In this document: positions 39,762 to 50,276 of the stretch, piece by piece | Layout of the letters: the number at the start of each line of letters is the position of its first letter | Position numbering within the stretch: the first letter of the stretch is position 1 | Assembly: GCF_009765215.1 (NCBI RefSeq) | Contig: NZ_VLNV01000007.1 | Location: forward strand, 62,001 to 126,000 | Length of the DNA: 64,000 bases | Source: Lysobacter prati | GTDB taxonomy: Bacteria > Pseudomonadota > Gammaproteobacteria > Xanthomonadales > Xanthomonadaceae | Reading direction: 5' to 3' | Made by a program: the position numbers and the translations under genes | The notes under the pieces: generated by a model | What the model was told of the DNA's origin: nothing | The model's input: the letters and a program-made list of their open reading frames with translations, nothing else | Database searches by the model: none

Positions 39762-41699
39762 CTACCGGTGCAGGATCCTGGCCGGCAGCATGGGCGAGTC
39801 GAGGTAGGCGCCGGCGAAAGCCTTGGCCGCGGTGGACGAAACATGGTGGCTGTCCCAATAGAGGGCGTAGCCGTCCTTCATCACCGGACACGCGCCGCGA
39901 TTGCAAAGAAAATCTGCCGCATCCACGAGCGTTACGTTCTGATACCGCGCAGCGAGCCCGGACAACAGCGCACGCGCCCTGGCGCTCGAACGATCGAACT
40001 CTTCCCGCGATTGCGCACAGGCATCCAGACGATGCAAGCGAATGCATTTCGCCGAGGGGTCTCGGATCTGCGGGGACGGCAGAAAGATCAGGACTGCTCG
40101 CGCGTGCTTCGATGCAACCTGCACGGAATGCTCGAGCCCATCGGCGATCGCCATTGAGTCTTCCTGACTGAAGTCGTCATTCGGCACTTGGGGGAAGTAG
40201 GTGGCCCATCTACCGTTCATGATGATGGTGTCCAGCCGTCGCCCCGCGATGCGACCCATCACGAGCGCATTTAGCTCTCTGCAATGCTTGAACTGGGTCG
40301 GAAACCGGTGGTCAACATGTGAGTATCCATCCACTGGCGGACACGAATCCATGGTGAATCCGACGGCCGACACTCCCAGTCGCTTCGCCAGTTCCCACGC
40401 AAATGGCTGCCAGGCCAGTGCATGCGAATCCCCCCAGATCACGACTTCCGCGGGCTTGTCCGGGTCCGAATAGCAGGACTTTGCCGGCAATTCGCGAATC
40501 TCCGTGCCAAATCCAAAATGGCAACTCGCGATATTCGACGGGTAGTCCGCGCTTGCCAGGACTGCCGGGTCCACGGTCGGCTCCGGCAGTTGATACTTCA
40601 AACCAAACGCAAGCGCGATTAATGCCGCAGAGATCGCGGCGCCGCTACCCACTACGCGCGCACTGTGGAAATTCCCTCTGCGCGCGGGCCCTTCGACGAA
40701 ACGATAGCTTGCCCATGCCAACGCTGCCGCCATGCCGCATAGCCCCAGACGAACAGCCAGCGAAGGGGCCTGCACCGAGAGCAGCCTATTGAAGGCCAGC
40801 AGCGGCCAATGCCATAGATACAGCGAGTAGGAGATGAGCCCGACGAACACCATCGCAGGGAACCGCAGCAGTGCTCCCGATCGTCCGATATCTGTCGAGT
40901 CGTGAATTGCCAGGATCAGCAACGCCGCCCCGCCGACCGCCGGCAGTGCCCCGAGGCCGGGGAAGTGCGGCATGGGAGACATGAACAAAGACGCGACCAT
41001 CACCGTGAGGCCGGCCGTTGCGAGCAGTCGTGGAACCCGACCTCCTAGCGTTGCCGCTGGCCGAGTGGCAATCAGGCATCCGACCGCAAGCTCCCAGAAC
41101 CGCGCGGGCATCAAGTAGAAGGCACGCTCGGGATCTGTGGCCAACCAGAACTCTGCCACCGCAAGCGAAGCCCCGATACACAGGATGATCATCGCAGCCA
41201 GTCGGCGCGGACTCCAATGCAGGCAGGCGATTACAAGCAGCGGCCATACCAGGTAGAACTGTTCCTCCACCGCCAAAGACCACAGGTGCAGCAGCGGCAG
41301 CCCATCCGCGGGCAAGTCGAAGTAGCCGCCACTGTTGTCGAGGAAATGAAAGTTGGCGATGAACGCCAGTGACGCCATGCCCGAGTCGAGGACGTCGCGC
41401 TTCTCCTGTGTCGACAGCAGCACCATCGCCGCGGCAACGGTCGATGCCGTCACCAGCCATAGCACCGGAAGTATCCGGCGTGCCCTGCGCGCGTAGAAAT
41501 TCCCCAGGCTGATGGATCCGCGCTCGTGCTCACGCAGCAGCAGAGCTGTGATCAAGTAACCGGATATTACGAAGAAGATATCGACGCCGACGAATCCGCC
41601 GGCGAGTGCTTCGATGCCTGCGTGGTACAGCACCACGGCCACGACCGCGACGGCGCGCATGCCATCGATCTCTGGCCGATAGGTTATTCCCGAAGACAT
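39762..41699 (-). CDS. OafA/YrhL-type acyltransferase with SGNH domain
   Basis: 645 residues. N-terminal acyltransferase_3 membrane domain with about 10 helices (starts ITYRPEIDGMRAVAVVAVVL, then FVGVDIFFVISGYLITALLL and NFYARRARRILPVLW). C-terminal periplasmic SGNH-hydrolase-like domain from about 425 with block I VVIWGDSHALAWQPF and a late DSHHVS. Family members O-acetylate surface glycans such as O-antigen. Target unknown; it may modify an envelope glycan. Alone on its strand. Confidence 0.88.
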   Translation of the reverse strand: MSSGITYRPEIDGMRAVAVVAVVLYHAGIEALAGGFVGVDIFFVISGYLITALLLREHERGSISLGNFYARRARRILPVLWLVTASTVAAAMVLLSTQEKRDVLDSGMASLAFIANFHFLDNSGGYFDLPADGLPLLHLWSLAVEEQFYLVWPLLVIACLHWSPRRLAAMIILCIGASLAVAEFWLATDPERAFYLMPARFWELAVGCLIATRPAATLGGRVPRLLATAGLTVMVASLFMSPMPHFPGLGALPAVGGAALLILAIHDSTDIGRSGALLRFPAMVFVGLISYSLYLWHWPLLAFNRLLSVQAPSLAVRLGLCGMAAALAWASYRFVEGPARRGNFHSARVVGSGAAISAALIALAFGLKYQLPEPTVDPAVLASADYPSNIASCHFGFGTEIRELPAKSCYSDPDKPAEVVIWGDSHALAWQPFAWELAKRLGVSAVGFTMDSCPPVDGYSHVDHRFPTQFKHCRELNALVMGRIAGRRLDTIIMNGRWATYFPQVPNDDFSQEDSMAIADGLEHSVQVASKHARAVLIFLPSPQIRDPSAKCIRLHRLDACAQSREEFDRSSARARALLSGLAARYQNVTLVDAADFLCNRGACPVMKDGYALYWDSHHVSSTAAKAFAGAYLDSPMLPARILHR

Positions 41700-41762
41700 G
41701 TCCCGTTGCGTTCCCCAACGCCGAAGCAGTCGCACAATACCGCAGCACCCGGTGGCGGACAC

Positions 41763-41810
41763 AAAAACGGCCCAGGGGCTCGGATGGCATCCATCCGAAC
41801 CCGCGGGCCG
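41763..41810 (-). terminator. Rho-independent terminator after sucD
   Basis: On the minus strand, a long hairpin of about 17-20 bp (plus-strand arms 41768-41787 and 41791-41810, with a few mismatches) followed by a T run (AAAAA on the plus strand, 41763-41767). It lies 15 bp past the sucD stop. Confidence 0.9.
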
Positions 41811-41824
41811 CGTAGTTCCGAAAC

Positions 41825-42700
41825 TCAGCCCTTCAGGCGCTTGGCAATCGCCGCGCCGAGGTCGCCCGGCGACTTGACCGTGGTGACACCGGCCTTTTCC
41901 ATCGCCGCGAACTTGCCCTCAGCCGTACCCTGGCCGCCCGAGGCGATCGCACCGGCATGGCCCATGCGCTTGCCCTTCGGTGCCGAGGCGCCGGCGATGA
42001 AGCCGACGACGGGCTTGGTGACGAACTTGCTGATGAACTCGGCCGCTTCTTCCTCGGCCGAACCGCCGATCTCGCCGACCATGATGATGCCTTCGGTCTG
42101 CGGGTCTTCCTGGAACAGCTTCAGCGCGTCGATGAAGTTGGTGCCGTTGATCGGGTCGCCGCCGATGCCGATGCAGGTCGACTGGCCCAGGCCAACGTCG
42201 GTGGTTTGCTTGACCGCTTCATAGGTCAGCGTGCCCGAACGCGAGACGATGCCGATCTTGCCCGGCATGTGGATGTGGCCCGGCATGATGCCGATCTTGC
42301 ACTCGCCCGGAGTAATGACGCCCGGGCAGTTCGGGCCGACCAGCACGACGTCCTCGAAACCCTTGAGGGTGTTCTTGACGCGCAGCATGTCGAGCACCGG
42401 AATGCCTTCAGTGATGCAGACGATGACCTTGATGCCGGCATCGGCCGCTTCCAGGATCGCGTCGGCCGCGAACGGCGGCGGCACGTAGATGACCGAAGCG
42501 TCGGCGCCGGTCGCATTGACCGCGTCGCGCACGGTGTTGAAGACCGGCAGGCCCAGGTGCTGCGTGCCACCCTTGCCCGGGGTCACGCCGCCGACGACCT
42601 TGGTGCCGTAATCGAGCATCTGCTCGGCGTGGAAGGTGCCCTGCGAGCCGGTGAAGCCCTGGACGATCACCTTGGTGTTCTTGTTGATCAAAACGGACAT
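41825..42700 (-). CDS. sucD: Succinyl-CoA synthetase alpha subunit SucD
   Basis: Cleaves succinyl-CoA with phosphorylation of ADP/GDP in the TCA cycle. 291 residues. CoA-binding Rossmann part ([19 protein letters not shown] near 12-30) and the active-site phospho-His248 in [14 protein letters not shown] near the C-terminus. Starts 12 nt after sucC. Confidence 0.97.
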   Translation of the reverse strand: MSVLINKNTKVIVQGFTGSQGTFHAEQMLDYGTKVVGGVTPGKGGTQHLGLPVFNTVRDAVNATGADASVIYVPPPFAADAILEAADAGIKVIVCITEGIPVLDMLRVKNTLKGFEDVVLVGPNCPGVITPGECKIGIMPGHIHMPGKIGIVSRSGTLTYEAVKQTTDVGLGQSTCIGIGGDPINGTNFIDALKLFQEDPQTEGIIMVGEIGGSAEEEAAEFISKFVTKPVVGFIAGASAPKGKRMGHAGAIASGGQGTAEGKFAAMEKAGVTTVKSPGDLGAAIAKRLKG

Positions 42701-42712
42701 GTCTGTGGCCCC

Positions 42713-43879
<1,167 letters not shown>

Positions 43880-43972
43880 GCGTCACCGAGGGAGGGAAAA
43901 GAATCCCCGCGGTTCGGCACGGCCGAGCGCGAGGGGGCCGTATTGTCGCCGATCGGCGCGGTTCGGGCAAAA

Positions 43973-44146
43973 CATCCCCCTCTCCCTGGCGCTGCGCGCC
44001 TGTCCCTCTCCCACCAGGGGAGAGGGCAACGCCCGGATCGCGATGGCTCCCTCACCTCTTGTGGGAGAGGGCAACGCCCGTGATGGCTCCCTCTCTCCCC
44101 TTGTGGGAGAGGGACAGGCCGCCGCAGGCGGCCAGGGAGAGGGGTG
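43973..44146. repeat. Dispersed palindromic repeat, copy 4 (composite)
   Basis: Between sucC and pilS. At least four partial units of the CCCTCTCCC family are strung together: CCCTCTCCCTGGCGCTGCG, two CTTGTGGGAGAGGGCAACGCC-type pieces near 44060-44090, and a full hairpin with GGCCGCCGCAGGCGGCC ending AGGGAGAGGGG at 44143. The region is entirely repeat, and pilS starts at its right edge. Confidence 0.8.
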
Positions 44147-45847
44147 GCTTCCGCCAGATCTGGCAACAATGTCCCGCCGCCCCCCATACTCGCGGCCACC
44201 ACCCGCCCACACCCGGACAACCGCTTGCCGCTCGCCCTCGCCCCGATCGATGCCGCCGATGCCGATCGCGCCCTGCGCCGCGAGCTTTACTTCTTCACCC
44301 TGTACCGGCTGCTCGAAGCGGCCCTGCTGGTGTTCTTCCTGTTCGGGCCGGCGACCGAACTGGTCGAGCCGCTGCGCCATGCCCTGGGTGCACGCTCGGT
44401 GGCGCTGGCCTATCTGTTCATCGCCGCGCTGCTTTTCGCCTTCGGCAAGCGCGGCGAACTGCGCAGCCAGACCCTGACCGGCATCGGTGCCGACCTGTTC
44501 TTCGGCCTGCTGGCCATCCACACCATGCCCATGGCGGGCACGGGCATCGCACTGATGCTGCTGTTCAACGTCGGCGCGGCCGCGCTGTTGCTGCCACCGC
44601 GCTACGGCCTGGGTGCCGCCTTTGTGGCGGTGCTGGGGCTGTTCGGTGAGTACGCCTGGAGCAGCCTCGACCCGACGTTCGCGCGCCGCACGCTGGCCGA
44701 GCCAATGATGTTCGCCATCGGCTACATGGCCGTCGCCACCCTGACCAGCATCCTCGGCCGGCAGATGCGCGACAGCTACGACCTTGCCGAGCGCCGCGGC
44801 GCCGAGGCCGCGCACCTGGGCGAAATCAACGAGCTGATCATCCGCCGCCTGCGCACCGGGGTGCTCCTGGTCGATCGCGGCGACTGCATCCGCCTGGCCA
44901 ACGAGGCAGCGATGCTGCTGTTGGGCGATGCCGGCGAGAGCACCGACCTGCACGGTCAACGCAGCCTGGCCGTGGCGGCGCCGGAACTGGCGAGGCGCCT
45001 GCAACGCTGGCGCAGCGACGGCACCAACCTCGACAGCCCCATGCAGCTGGCGCCGGACCTGCCCGAAGTGGTTCCGCGCTTTACCCGTTTGCTGGCCGGC
45101 AGCGACCAGGTGCTGATCTTCCTCGACGACACCTCGCTGCTCTCGCGCCATGCCGAGTCGATGACCCTGGCCACGCTCGGCCGCTTCTCGGCAAGCCTGG
45201 CCCACGAGATCCGCAATCCGCTGGCGGCAATCAACTACGCCGTGCAGTTGCTGGAGGAGTCCGACGACATCCCGACCGCCGAGCGCCGCCTGCTGGAGAT
45301 CATCCGGCAGCAGGGCGTGCGCATGAACGGCATCGTCGAGAACGTGCTCGGCATGGCCCGGCGCGAGCCTGCCAAGCCCGAACACGTGGAACTGGTCGGC
45401 TTCGCCCGCATGTTCGTCGAGGAATACCTGGAGAGCCATCCGCTCGACCACGACACCCTGCGCACCGGCGGCAAGGTCGCGCGCCTGCCGGTGATGATCG
45501 ACCCGCGCCAGCTGCACCAGGTGCTGACCGTGCTGGTGCATAACGCCCTGACCTACGGGCGGATGCCGGGCGAGCCGGCCAAGGTTTCGGTCCATGTCTT
45601 TGCCGACGAGGCCGGAACACCCTCCATCGACGTGCTCGATCGCGGCCCGGGCATTCCGGAATCGGTGGCATCGCGCCTGTTCCGCCCGTTCTTCACTACT
45701 TCCAGCCACGGCACGGGTCTTGGCCTGTATATCGCGCGCGAACTGTGCCGCGCCAACCAGGCGACGCTGGACTACGTGGCAATGCCCGGGGGCGGTGGCT
45801 GCTTCCGGATCCGCCTCGTTGGCAGCCATACCTTGTTGTCTGCCTGA
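44144..45847 (+). CDS. pilS: Sensor histidine kinase PilS
   Basis: Inner-membrane kinase of the PilS-PilR two-component system that controls pilin transcription. 567 residues: about 6 membrane helices (50-210), a PAS-like cytoplasmic part, the H-box FSASLAHEIRNPLAAI (His near 350) and a HATPase domain (N-box VHNALTYG, G-box GPGIPE, G2 GTGLGLY). No ATG precedes the first helix: start is probably GTG at 44144 within the repeat edge, or TTG at 44225; the N-terminus is therefore uncertain. Followed by pilR 130 bp downstream. Confidence 0.9.
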   Translation: MASARSGNNVPPPPILAATTRPHPDNRLPLALAPIDAADADRALRRELYFFTLYRLLEAALLVFFLFGPATELVEPLRHALGARSVALAYLFIAALLFAFGKRGELRSQTLTGIGADLFFGLLAIHTMPMAGTGIALMLLFNVGAAALLLPPRYGLGAAFVAVLGLFGEYAWSSLDPTFARRTLAEPMMFAIGYMAVATLTSILGRQMRDSYDLAERRGAEAAHLGEINELIIRRLRTGVLLVDRGDCIRLANEAAMLLLGDAGESTDLHGQRSLAVAAPELARRLQRWRSDGTNLDSPMQLAPDLPEVVPRFTRLLAGSDQVLIFLDDTSLLSRHAESMTLATLGRFSASLAHEIRNPLAAINYAVQLLEESDDIPTAERRLLEIIRQQGVRMNGIVENVLGMARREPAKPEHVELVGFARMFVEEYLESHPLDHDTLRTGGKVARLPVMIDPRQLHQVLTVLVHNALTYGRMPGEPAKVSVHVFADEAGTPSIDVLDRGPGIPESVASRLFRPFFTTSSHGTGLGLYIARELCRANQATLDYVAMPGGGGCFRIRLVGSHTLLSA

Positions 45848-45977
45848 CCCGCAACTCCCGGGCAGCCATCCTGCCCTCGCCAGCTCCCGACAACGCGCTT
45901 TCCTGAATGCGTGACGCGCGCTAGTTCCGCTTGGATCTTCACACAGCCTTAAGTTATCGTGGCGCACGGAGGGGACG

Positions 45978-47426
45978 ATGGCCGAAACACGTAGTGCACT
46001 GGTGGTCGACGACGAACGCGACATTCGCGAGTTGCTCGTCATGACATTGGGGAGGATGGGATTGCGTTGCGACACCGCCTCCACCATCGGGGAGGCACGC
46101 AGCCAGCTGTCCCGAAATCGCTATGACCTGTGCCTGACCGACATGCGCCTGCCTGACGGCTCGGGCATGGACCTGGTAGCCGAGATCAGCCAGAAGCATC
46201 CCGAGACCCCGGTCGCCATGATCACCGCCTTCGGCAATGTCGAAGCCGCGGTCGAGGCACTGAAGGCCGGCGCGTTCGACTTCGTCGCCAAGCCTGTCGA
46301 CCTGGCGGTGCTGCGCGACCTGGTCCGCCACGCCCTGGACCTCAACGAAAGCCGCCGCAGCGCGCCGCCGGCCGACGCCGTCGCCGCCCGCCTGTACGGC
46401 CAATCGCCGGCCATGACCACGCTGCGCCAGACAATCGCCAAGGTCGCGCGCAGCCAGGCGCCGGTCTATATCGTCGGCGAGTCGGGCGTGGGCAAGGAGC
46501 TGGTGGCCCGCACCATCCACGCCGAGGGCGGCCGCGCAAGCGGACCGTTTGTTCCGGTCAACTGCGGCGCAATCCCGGCCGAACTGATGGAGAGCGAATT
46601 CTTCGGCCACAAAAAGGGCAGCTTCACCGGCGCCCACGCCGACAAGCCAGGCCTGTTCCAGAGCGCCGACGGCGGCACGCTGTTCCTCGACGAGATCGCC
46701 GAGCTGCCGCTGGCAATGCAGGTCAAGCTGCTGCGTGCGATCCAGGAAAAGTCGATCCGTCCGGTCGGCGCCAACAGCGAAGTGCCGGTGGATGTGCGCA
46801 TCCTCTCTGCCACGCACAAGGACTTGGCAGCGCTGGTGGCCGATGGCCGCTTCCGCCAGGACCTTTATTACCGCATCAACGTGATCGAGCTGCGCGTGCC
46901 GCCGCTTCGGGAGCGCCAGGACGACCTGCCGGGCCTGGTCCTGATGGTGCTCAAGCGCCTTGCCACGGCGCAGTCGCGACCGGTGCCCGCGCTGAGCGAC
47001 GACGCCCTCGAGGTGCTGCGCAGTTATGCATTCCCGGGCAACGTGCGCGAATTGGAGAACATCCTCGAGCGCGCCCTTGCCCTGGCTGAAGACGAAATCC
47101 TGACGGCCGAAGACCTGCGTCTGCCGCAGGCAGCACAAGCCCAGAGCGCAGTGTTCCCTAGCACCGGCAATGCCGCTTCCGCCGCATCGTCAGCGCCCGC
47201 CCCGATCGCCGTGGCCGGCCAACCGATGATGGCCATCGACCCGCGCACGCTCAATCCACGCGATACCGCCAGCAGCCCGCTTCCCTCTTATATAGAGGAG
47301 ATCGAGCGCGCGGCGATCCAGCAGGCGCTGCAGGAAAACCGCTACAACAAGACGCGGACTGCGGCGGCGCTGGGGATTACGTTCCGCGCGCTGCGATACA
47401 AGCTGAAGAAACTCGGGATCGACTGA
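45978..47426 (+). CDS. pilR: Sigma-54-dependent response regulator PilR
   Basis: NtrC-type activator that binds upstream of the pilA promoter. 482 residues: receiver domain with phosphoacceptor Asp55 ([10 protein letters not shown]), linker, AAA+ ATPase domain with Walker A GESGVGKE (167-174), the sigma-54 contact loop GSFTGA (214-219) and Walker [14 protein letters not shown], and a C-terminal FIS-type HTH ([20 protein letters not shown]). GGAGGGGAC precedes the ATG. Confidence 0.96.
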   Translation: MAETRSALVVDDERDIRELLVMTLGRMGLRCDTASTIGEARSQLSRNRYDLCLTDMRLPDGSGMDLVAEISQKHPETPVAMITAFGNVEAAVEALKAGAFDFVAKPVDLAVLRDLVRHALDLNESRRSAPPADAVAARLYGQSPAMTTLRQTIAKVARSQAPVYIVGESGVGKELVARTIHAEGGRASGPFVPVNCGAIPAELMESEFFGHKKGSFTGAHADKPGLFQSADGGTLFLDEIAELPLAMQVKLLRAIQEKSIRPVGANSEVPVDVRILSATHKDLAALVADGRFRQDLYYRINVIELRVPPLRERQDDLPGLVLMVLKRLATAQSRPVPALSDDALEVLRSYAFPGNVRELENILERALALAEDEILTAEDLRLPQAAQAQSAVFPSTGNAASAASSAPAPIAVAGQPMMAIDPRTLNPRDTASSPLPSYIEEIERAAIQQALQENRYNKTRTAAALGITFRALRYKLKKLGID

Positions 47427-47592
47427 TCCTGTAGCAGCCGCGCACGCGCACCGGCATTGGTCGAGTAACGCCGTCGCTGGCGCGGTTTCGCGCGGCCCAG
47501 TCCCGGCAAGACCGGCAGTCTCGATTTGTGCGAAATGCGCCGCGTGGCGAGCCGCTCAAGCCCCTGCCGCGCTCGGCGGCAGGGCGAAGCCT

Positions 47593-47609
47593 GTGACGCA
47601 ACTCGTCAC
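47593..47609. promoter_or_regulatory. Upstream activator site 1 (candidate PilR site)
   Basis: GTGACGCAACTCGTCAC: 6-bp palindromic arms GTGACG/CGTCAC with a 5-nt spacer, centre 47601, about 120 bp before the sigma-54 promoter. The partner site at 47624 has the same arms. Confidence 0.6.
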
Positions 47610-47623
47610 TTTTTCGCCATTCA

Positions 47624-47640
47624 GTGACGAAACGCGTCAC
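47624..47640. promoter_or_regulatory. Upstream activator site 2 (candidate PilR site)
   Basis: GTGACGAAACGCGTCAC: identical arms GTGACG/CGTCAC, centre 47632, 31 bp (three helical turns) from site 1, about 85-100 bp before the sigma-54 element. Confidence 0.6.
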
Positions 47641-47714
47641 CCCGCTAGGGTCTAGAACTGACGCTAATCGTGATATCGCGAGCAGATCAGATTACTCAGC
47701 GCTGAATAGCTACC

Positions 47715-47730
47715 TTGGCACGCCTTATGC
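47715..47730 (+). promoter_or_regulatory. Sigma-54 promoter of pilA1
   Basis: TTGGCACGCCTTATGC matches the consensus TTGGCACN5TTGC in the -24 part; GG at 47717-47718 and GC at 47729-47730 are 10 nt apart, as required. Expected transcription start near 47741, about 90 nt before the pilA1 start. Confidence 0.75.
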
Positions 47731-47829
47731 GTGTACTTTTCCAGCACGTGCGGTGAGCACGGCTGCCCGAGGACCGGAACGCCGGCCCACAGGCACGTGA
47801 AGCAACAAAAACACTCCTAGGGGAAACAC

Positions 47830-48258
47830 ATGAAGAACAATCAGCAAGGCTTCACCCTGATCGAACTGATGATCGTTGTGGCGATCATCGCCATCCTGGC
47901 CGCGATCGCGCTGCCGGCTTACCAGGACTACGTCGCCCGTAGCCAGGTGTCGGAAGCGATGAGCCTGGCCTCGGGTGCCAAGACCGCCGTGGCCGAGCAG
48001 TATGCCAACGTCGGCTCCTTCACCTCGATCACCAACGCCACCGCCGGCCTGTCCACTAACACCTCGATCAAGGGCGACTACGTCACCCAGGTCACCGTTG
48101 CCGCTGGTGTTGTCACCGCTACGATGGGCAACAAGGCCAGCCAAAAGATCGCATCCGACACGCTGGTCATGTCGCCGACCGACCAGGGCGGCAGCATCTC
48201 CTGGACCTGCACGGGCAGCACTGTCGACAACAAGTACCTGCCGAGCAGCTGCCGCTAA
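47830..48258 (+). CDS. pilA: Type IV major pilin PilA, first copy
   Basis: 142 residues. Class IVa prepilin: leader MKNNQQG, cleavage before Phe8, then the hydrophobic stem [20 protein letters not shown] with conserved Glu5 of the mature form. The C-terminal loop is closed by Cys127 and Cys141 (ending LPSSCR). Directly downstream of pilSR and preceded by a sigma-54 promoter; leader is cut and N-methylated by PilD. A second pilin gene lies at 52463. Confidence 0.97.
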   Translation: MKNNQQGFTLIELMIVVAIIAILAAIALPAYQDYVARSQVSEAMSLASGAKTAVAEQYANVGSFTSITNATAGLSTNTSIKGDYVTQVTVAAGVVTATMGNKASQKIASDTLVMSPTDQGGSISWTCTGSTVDNKYLPSSCR

Positions 48259-48284
48259 GCGGTTGCCAGCAGCAGTTGTTTTGC

Positions 48285-48317
48285 AAAGGGCCGCCTTGCG
48301 CGGCCCTTTGTTTTTTT
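48285..48317 (+). terminator. Terminator/attenuator between pilA1 and the GT-C gene
   Basis: Hairpin AAAGGGCCG / CGGCCCTTT followed by a run of T (48308-48317). It is 27 bp after the pilA1 stop and just before the next gene (start 48333, same strand), so it probably sets a high pilin / low GT-C transcript ratio by partial read-through. Confidence 0.85.
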
Positions 48318-48332
48318 ACAGATCGTGACGAC

Positions 48333-50276
48333 ATGACTTCCCGCCTGCGTTTCGTACTGCCTTCACTGGCCATGCTGCTTGCCTGCCTGGCCATCTATTG
48401 GCCCGGACTGCAGGGCGGTTTCCTTTTCGACGATTTCCCCAACCTGGTCATGAACCAGGATTGGAAGCTCCGCGAAATGACAATGGCGCAATGGCAACGC
48501 GCCATGGGCCACGGCTTGGCCAGCGATGTCGGACGGCCGCTGGCAATGGCAACGTTCGCGCTGAACCATTACCTCACCGGACTCGATCCGTTCTGGCTCA
48601 AGCTGACCAATCTGGGCTTCCATCTGTGTAACGGCATGCTGGTGGTGGCATTCACTCGGTTGCTGATCCGAGGCCTGCCCGAGCACGGCGGTGCGCTCCC
48701 GACCCGAGCCGGATCGGCTTGCATCCCATGGCTGGTCGCAACCGCCTGGCTGCTGCATCCGTTGCAGGTGTCGAGCGTGCTCTATGTCGTCCAGCGCATG
48801 GAGATCGCCGCCACGACGTTCGTGCTGCTCGCGCTGCTGACGTACATGCACGGGCGCTACCAGCAGATTGGCGGTTCAAGGGCTTGGCCATGGTTCCTGG
48901 GAGCGGTCGCGGCGACGGTTATCGGCACCGGTTTCAAGGAATCCGCTGTGCTCGTTCCGGGCTTTACGCTCCTGCTTGAAGCCTGCATCTTCAAGTTCAG
49001 GGGTCGCGGCGGGCAGGATCGGCGTGCCTGGTGCTCGGCCTATCTGCTCGGTGGCGCCATTGCCTTGGCGGCATTCGTTTTTCTGGCGGTGCCGCACTGG
49101 GCCACGGCGGCGGCTTATTCGCATCGCGACTTCACCTTGGGCCAACGCTTGTTGACCCAGATTCCGGTACTTGTCACCTACCTGACCCAGATTCTCCTGC
49201 CGACTCCCGATCGGCTCTGGTTCTACTACGACAATTTTCCTATCTCAACGGGACTGCTGGCACCGCCGGCAACCGCCCTCTCGACGCTGTTGCTCGCAAG
49301 TCTGGGCGTGCTGGCAGTTGTGACTCGTCGCCGATGGCCCCTGATCGGGTTCGGCCTGGGGTGGTTCTTCGTGGCGCATGGCCTGACGAGCAACATTCCT
49401 CCGCTGGAACTGGCGTTCGAGCATCGCAATTACCTGGCGCTGCTGGGGATCGTGCTGGCACTGGTACAACCATTGTCCTGGGTCGCAAGCAAACTCAGTC
49501 CCGGAATCCGCCACGCTGTCGTGGCGTTGCCGCTTGCCTTGCTGGCCTTCTTTTGCCTGCTCCAGGCCCTGGTCTGGGGCGATCCGAGCCGCCTGCCGCT
49601 GGAGCTGGCGACACGCAACCCGGACTCCCCCCGGGCTTCGTACTATCTCGGAGAAGCCCTCCTCAAGAGCGCGGCTAACGACTCCCAGTCACCACAATGG
49701 TCGATGGCGCGACGCGAGTTTGAACATGTCGCCGAGATTGGCAACAACGGCATGGGGGAACAGGCACTGATCATCATGGACGGGCGGAGCGGGCGACCGA
49801 TTCCGCGCGAGCGATGGGCCGCGCTAAGACATAAGATCACCGCCAGGAAGGTAGCTGGCCCCGATGCGCAGAGCGCGGCTTTTGCACTGGTCAACTGCAG
49901 TATCAGAGCGCAGTGCAAGTGGAATGAATCGGAACTCCACGAGACCCTTCGGGTGCTGCTGCGCCGATACCCTGACGACGACACTCTGCAGGCGGTCTAC
50001 GCAAACTACGCACACAACGTACTGGATGATTCGGCCCTCGCCATCGAACTGCTCAGGGCCGCAGCGGCCTCGGAGCCGGAGAATAGTCAGTACCTCGCCA
50101 ACCTGACAAAGGTGCTGCTCAGCTCCCACTCGCCTGCCAACCATCGCGAAGCCGTGGCGCTGAAGGCACGCCTCGAATCGATGAATGGCGATGGCCACCT
50201 GACCTCCGATCTCGCCGAGATTTCCAGGCTGCTCGCAGCACCTTACGGCAACGACACCACCAATGGCCGACTCTGA
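48333..50276 (+). CDS. GT-C-type membrane glycosyltransferase-like protein 1
   Basis: 647 residues: about 11-12 membrane helices to ~440, then a soluble, helical, TPR-like part. It resembles the TMTC/PMT-like GT-C superfamily in layout: DD motif at Asp33-Asp34 in the first periplasmic loop (LQGGFLFDDFPNLV), HPLQVSSVLYVVQRMEI after helix 4, and LELAFEHRNYLALLG near 375. Predicted to take sugar from a polyprenyl-phosphate donor in the periplasm. Stop overlaps the start of the next paralog. Location just after pilA1 suggests pilin modification; function unproven. Confidence 0.7.
   Translation: MTSRLRFVLPSLAMLLACLAIYWPGLQGGFLFDDFPNLVMNQDWKLREMTMAQWQRAMGHGLASDVGRPLAMATFALNHYLTGLDPFWLKLTNLGFHLCNGMLVVAFTRLLIRGLPEHGGALPTRAGSACIPWLVATAWLLHPLQVSSVLYVVQRMEIAATTFVLLALLTYMHGRYQQIGGSRAWPWFLGAVAATVIGTGFKESAVLVPGFTLLLEACIFKFRGRGGQDRRAWCSAYLLGGAIALAAFVFLAVPHWATAAAYSHRDFTLGQRLLTQIPVLVTYLTQILLPTPDRLWFYYDNFPISTGLLAPPATALSTLLLASLGVLAVVTRRRWPLIGFGLGWFFVAHGLTSNIPPLELAFEHRNYLALLGIVLALVQPLSWVASKLSPGIRHAVVALPLALLAFFCLLQALVWGDPSRLPLELATRNPDSPRASYYLGEALLKSAANDSQSPQWSMARREFEHVAEIGNNGMGEQALIIMDGRSGRPIPRERWAALRHKITARKVAGPDAQSAAFALVNCSIRAQCKWNESELHETLRVLLRRYPDDDTLQAVYANYAHNVLDDSALAIELLRAAAASEPENSQYLANLTKVLLSSHSPANHREAVALKARLESMNGDGHLTSDLAEISRLLAAPYGNDTTNGRL

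Larger units (their letters stand above)
47427..47829 (+). promoter_or_regulatory. Regulatory region of pilA1 (403 bp without a gene)
   Basis: Noncoding between pilR and pilA1. Contains two 17-bp palindromes at 47593 and 47624, a sigma-54 promoter at 47715, and, just before the ATG, the RBS AGGGGAAAC. The first ~150 bp after pilR show no evident structure to me. Confidence 0.75.

Noticed and set aside
43883-46087. Long minus-strand open frame across the pilS region
   Set aside because: Antisense to pilS, which has clear kinase motifs; the product is rich in Gln, Arg, Ala and His and has no domain.
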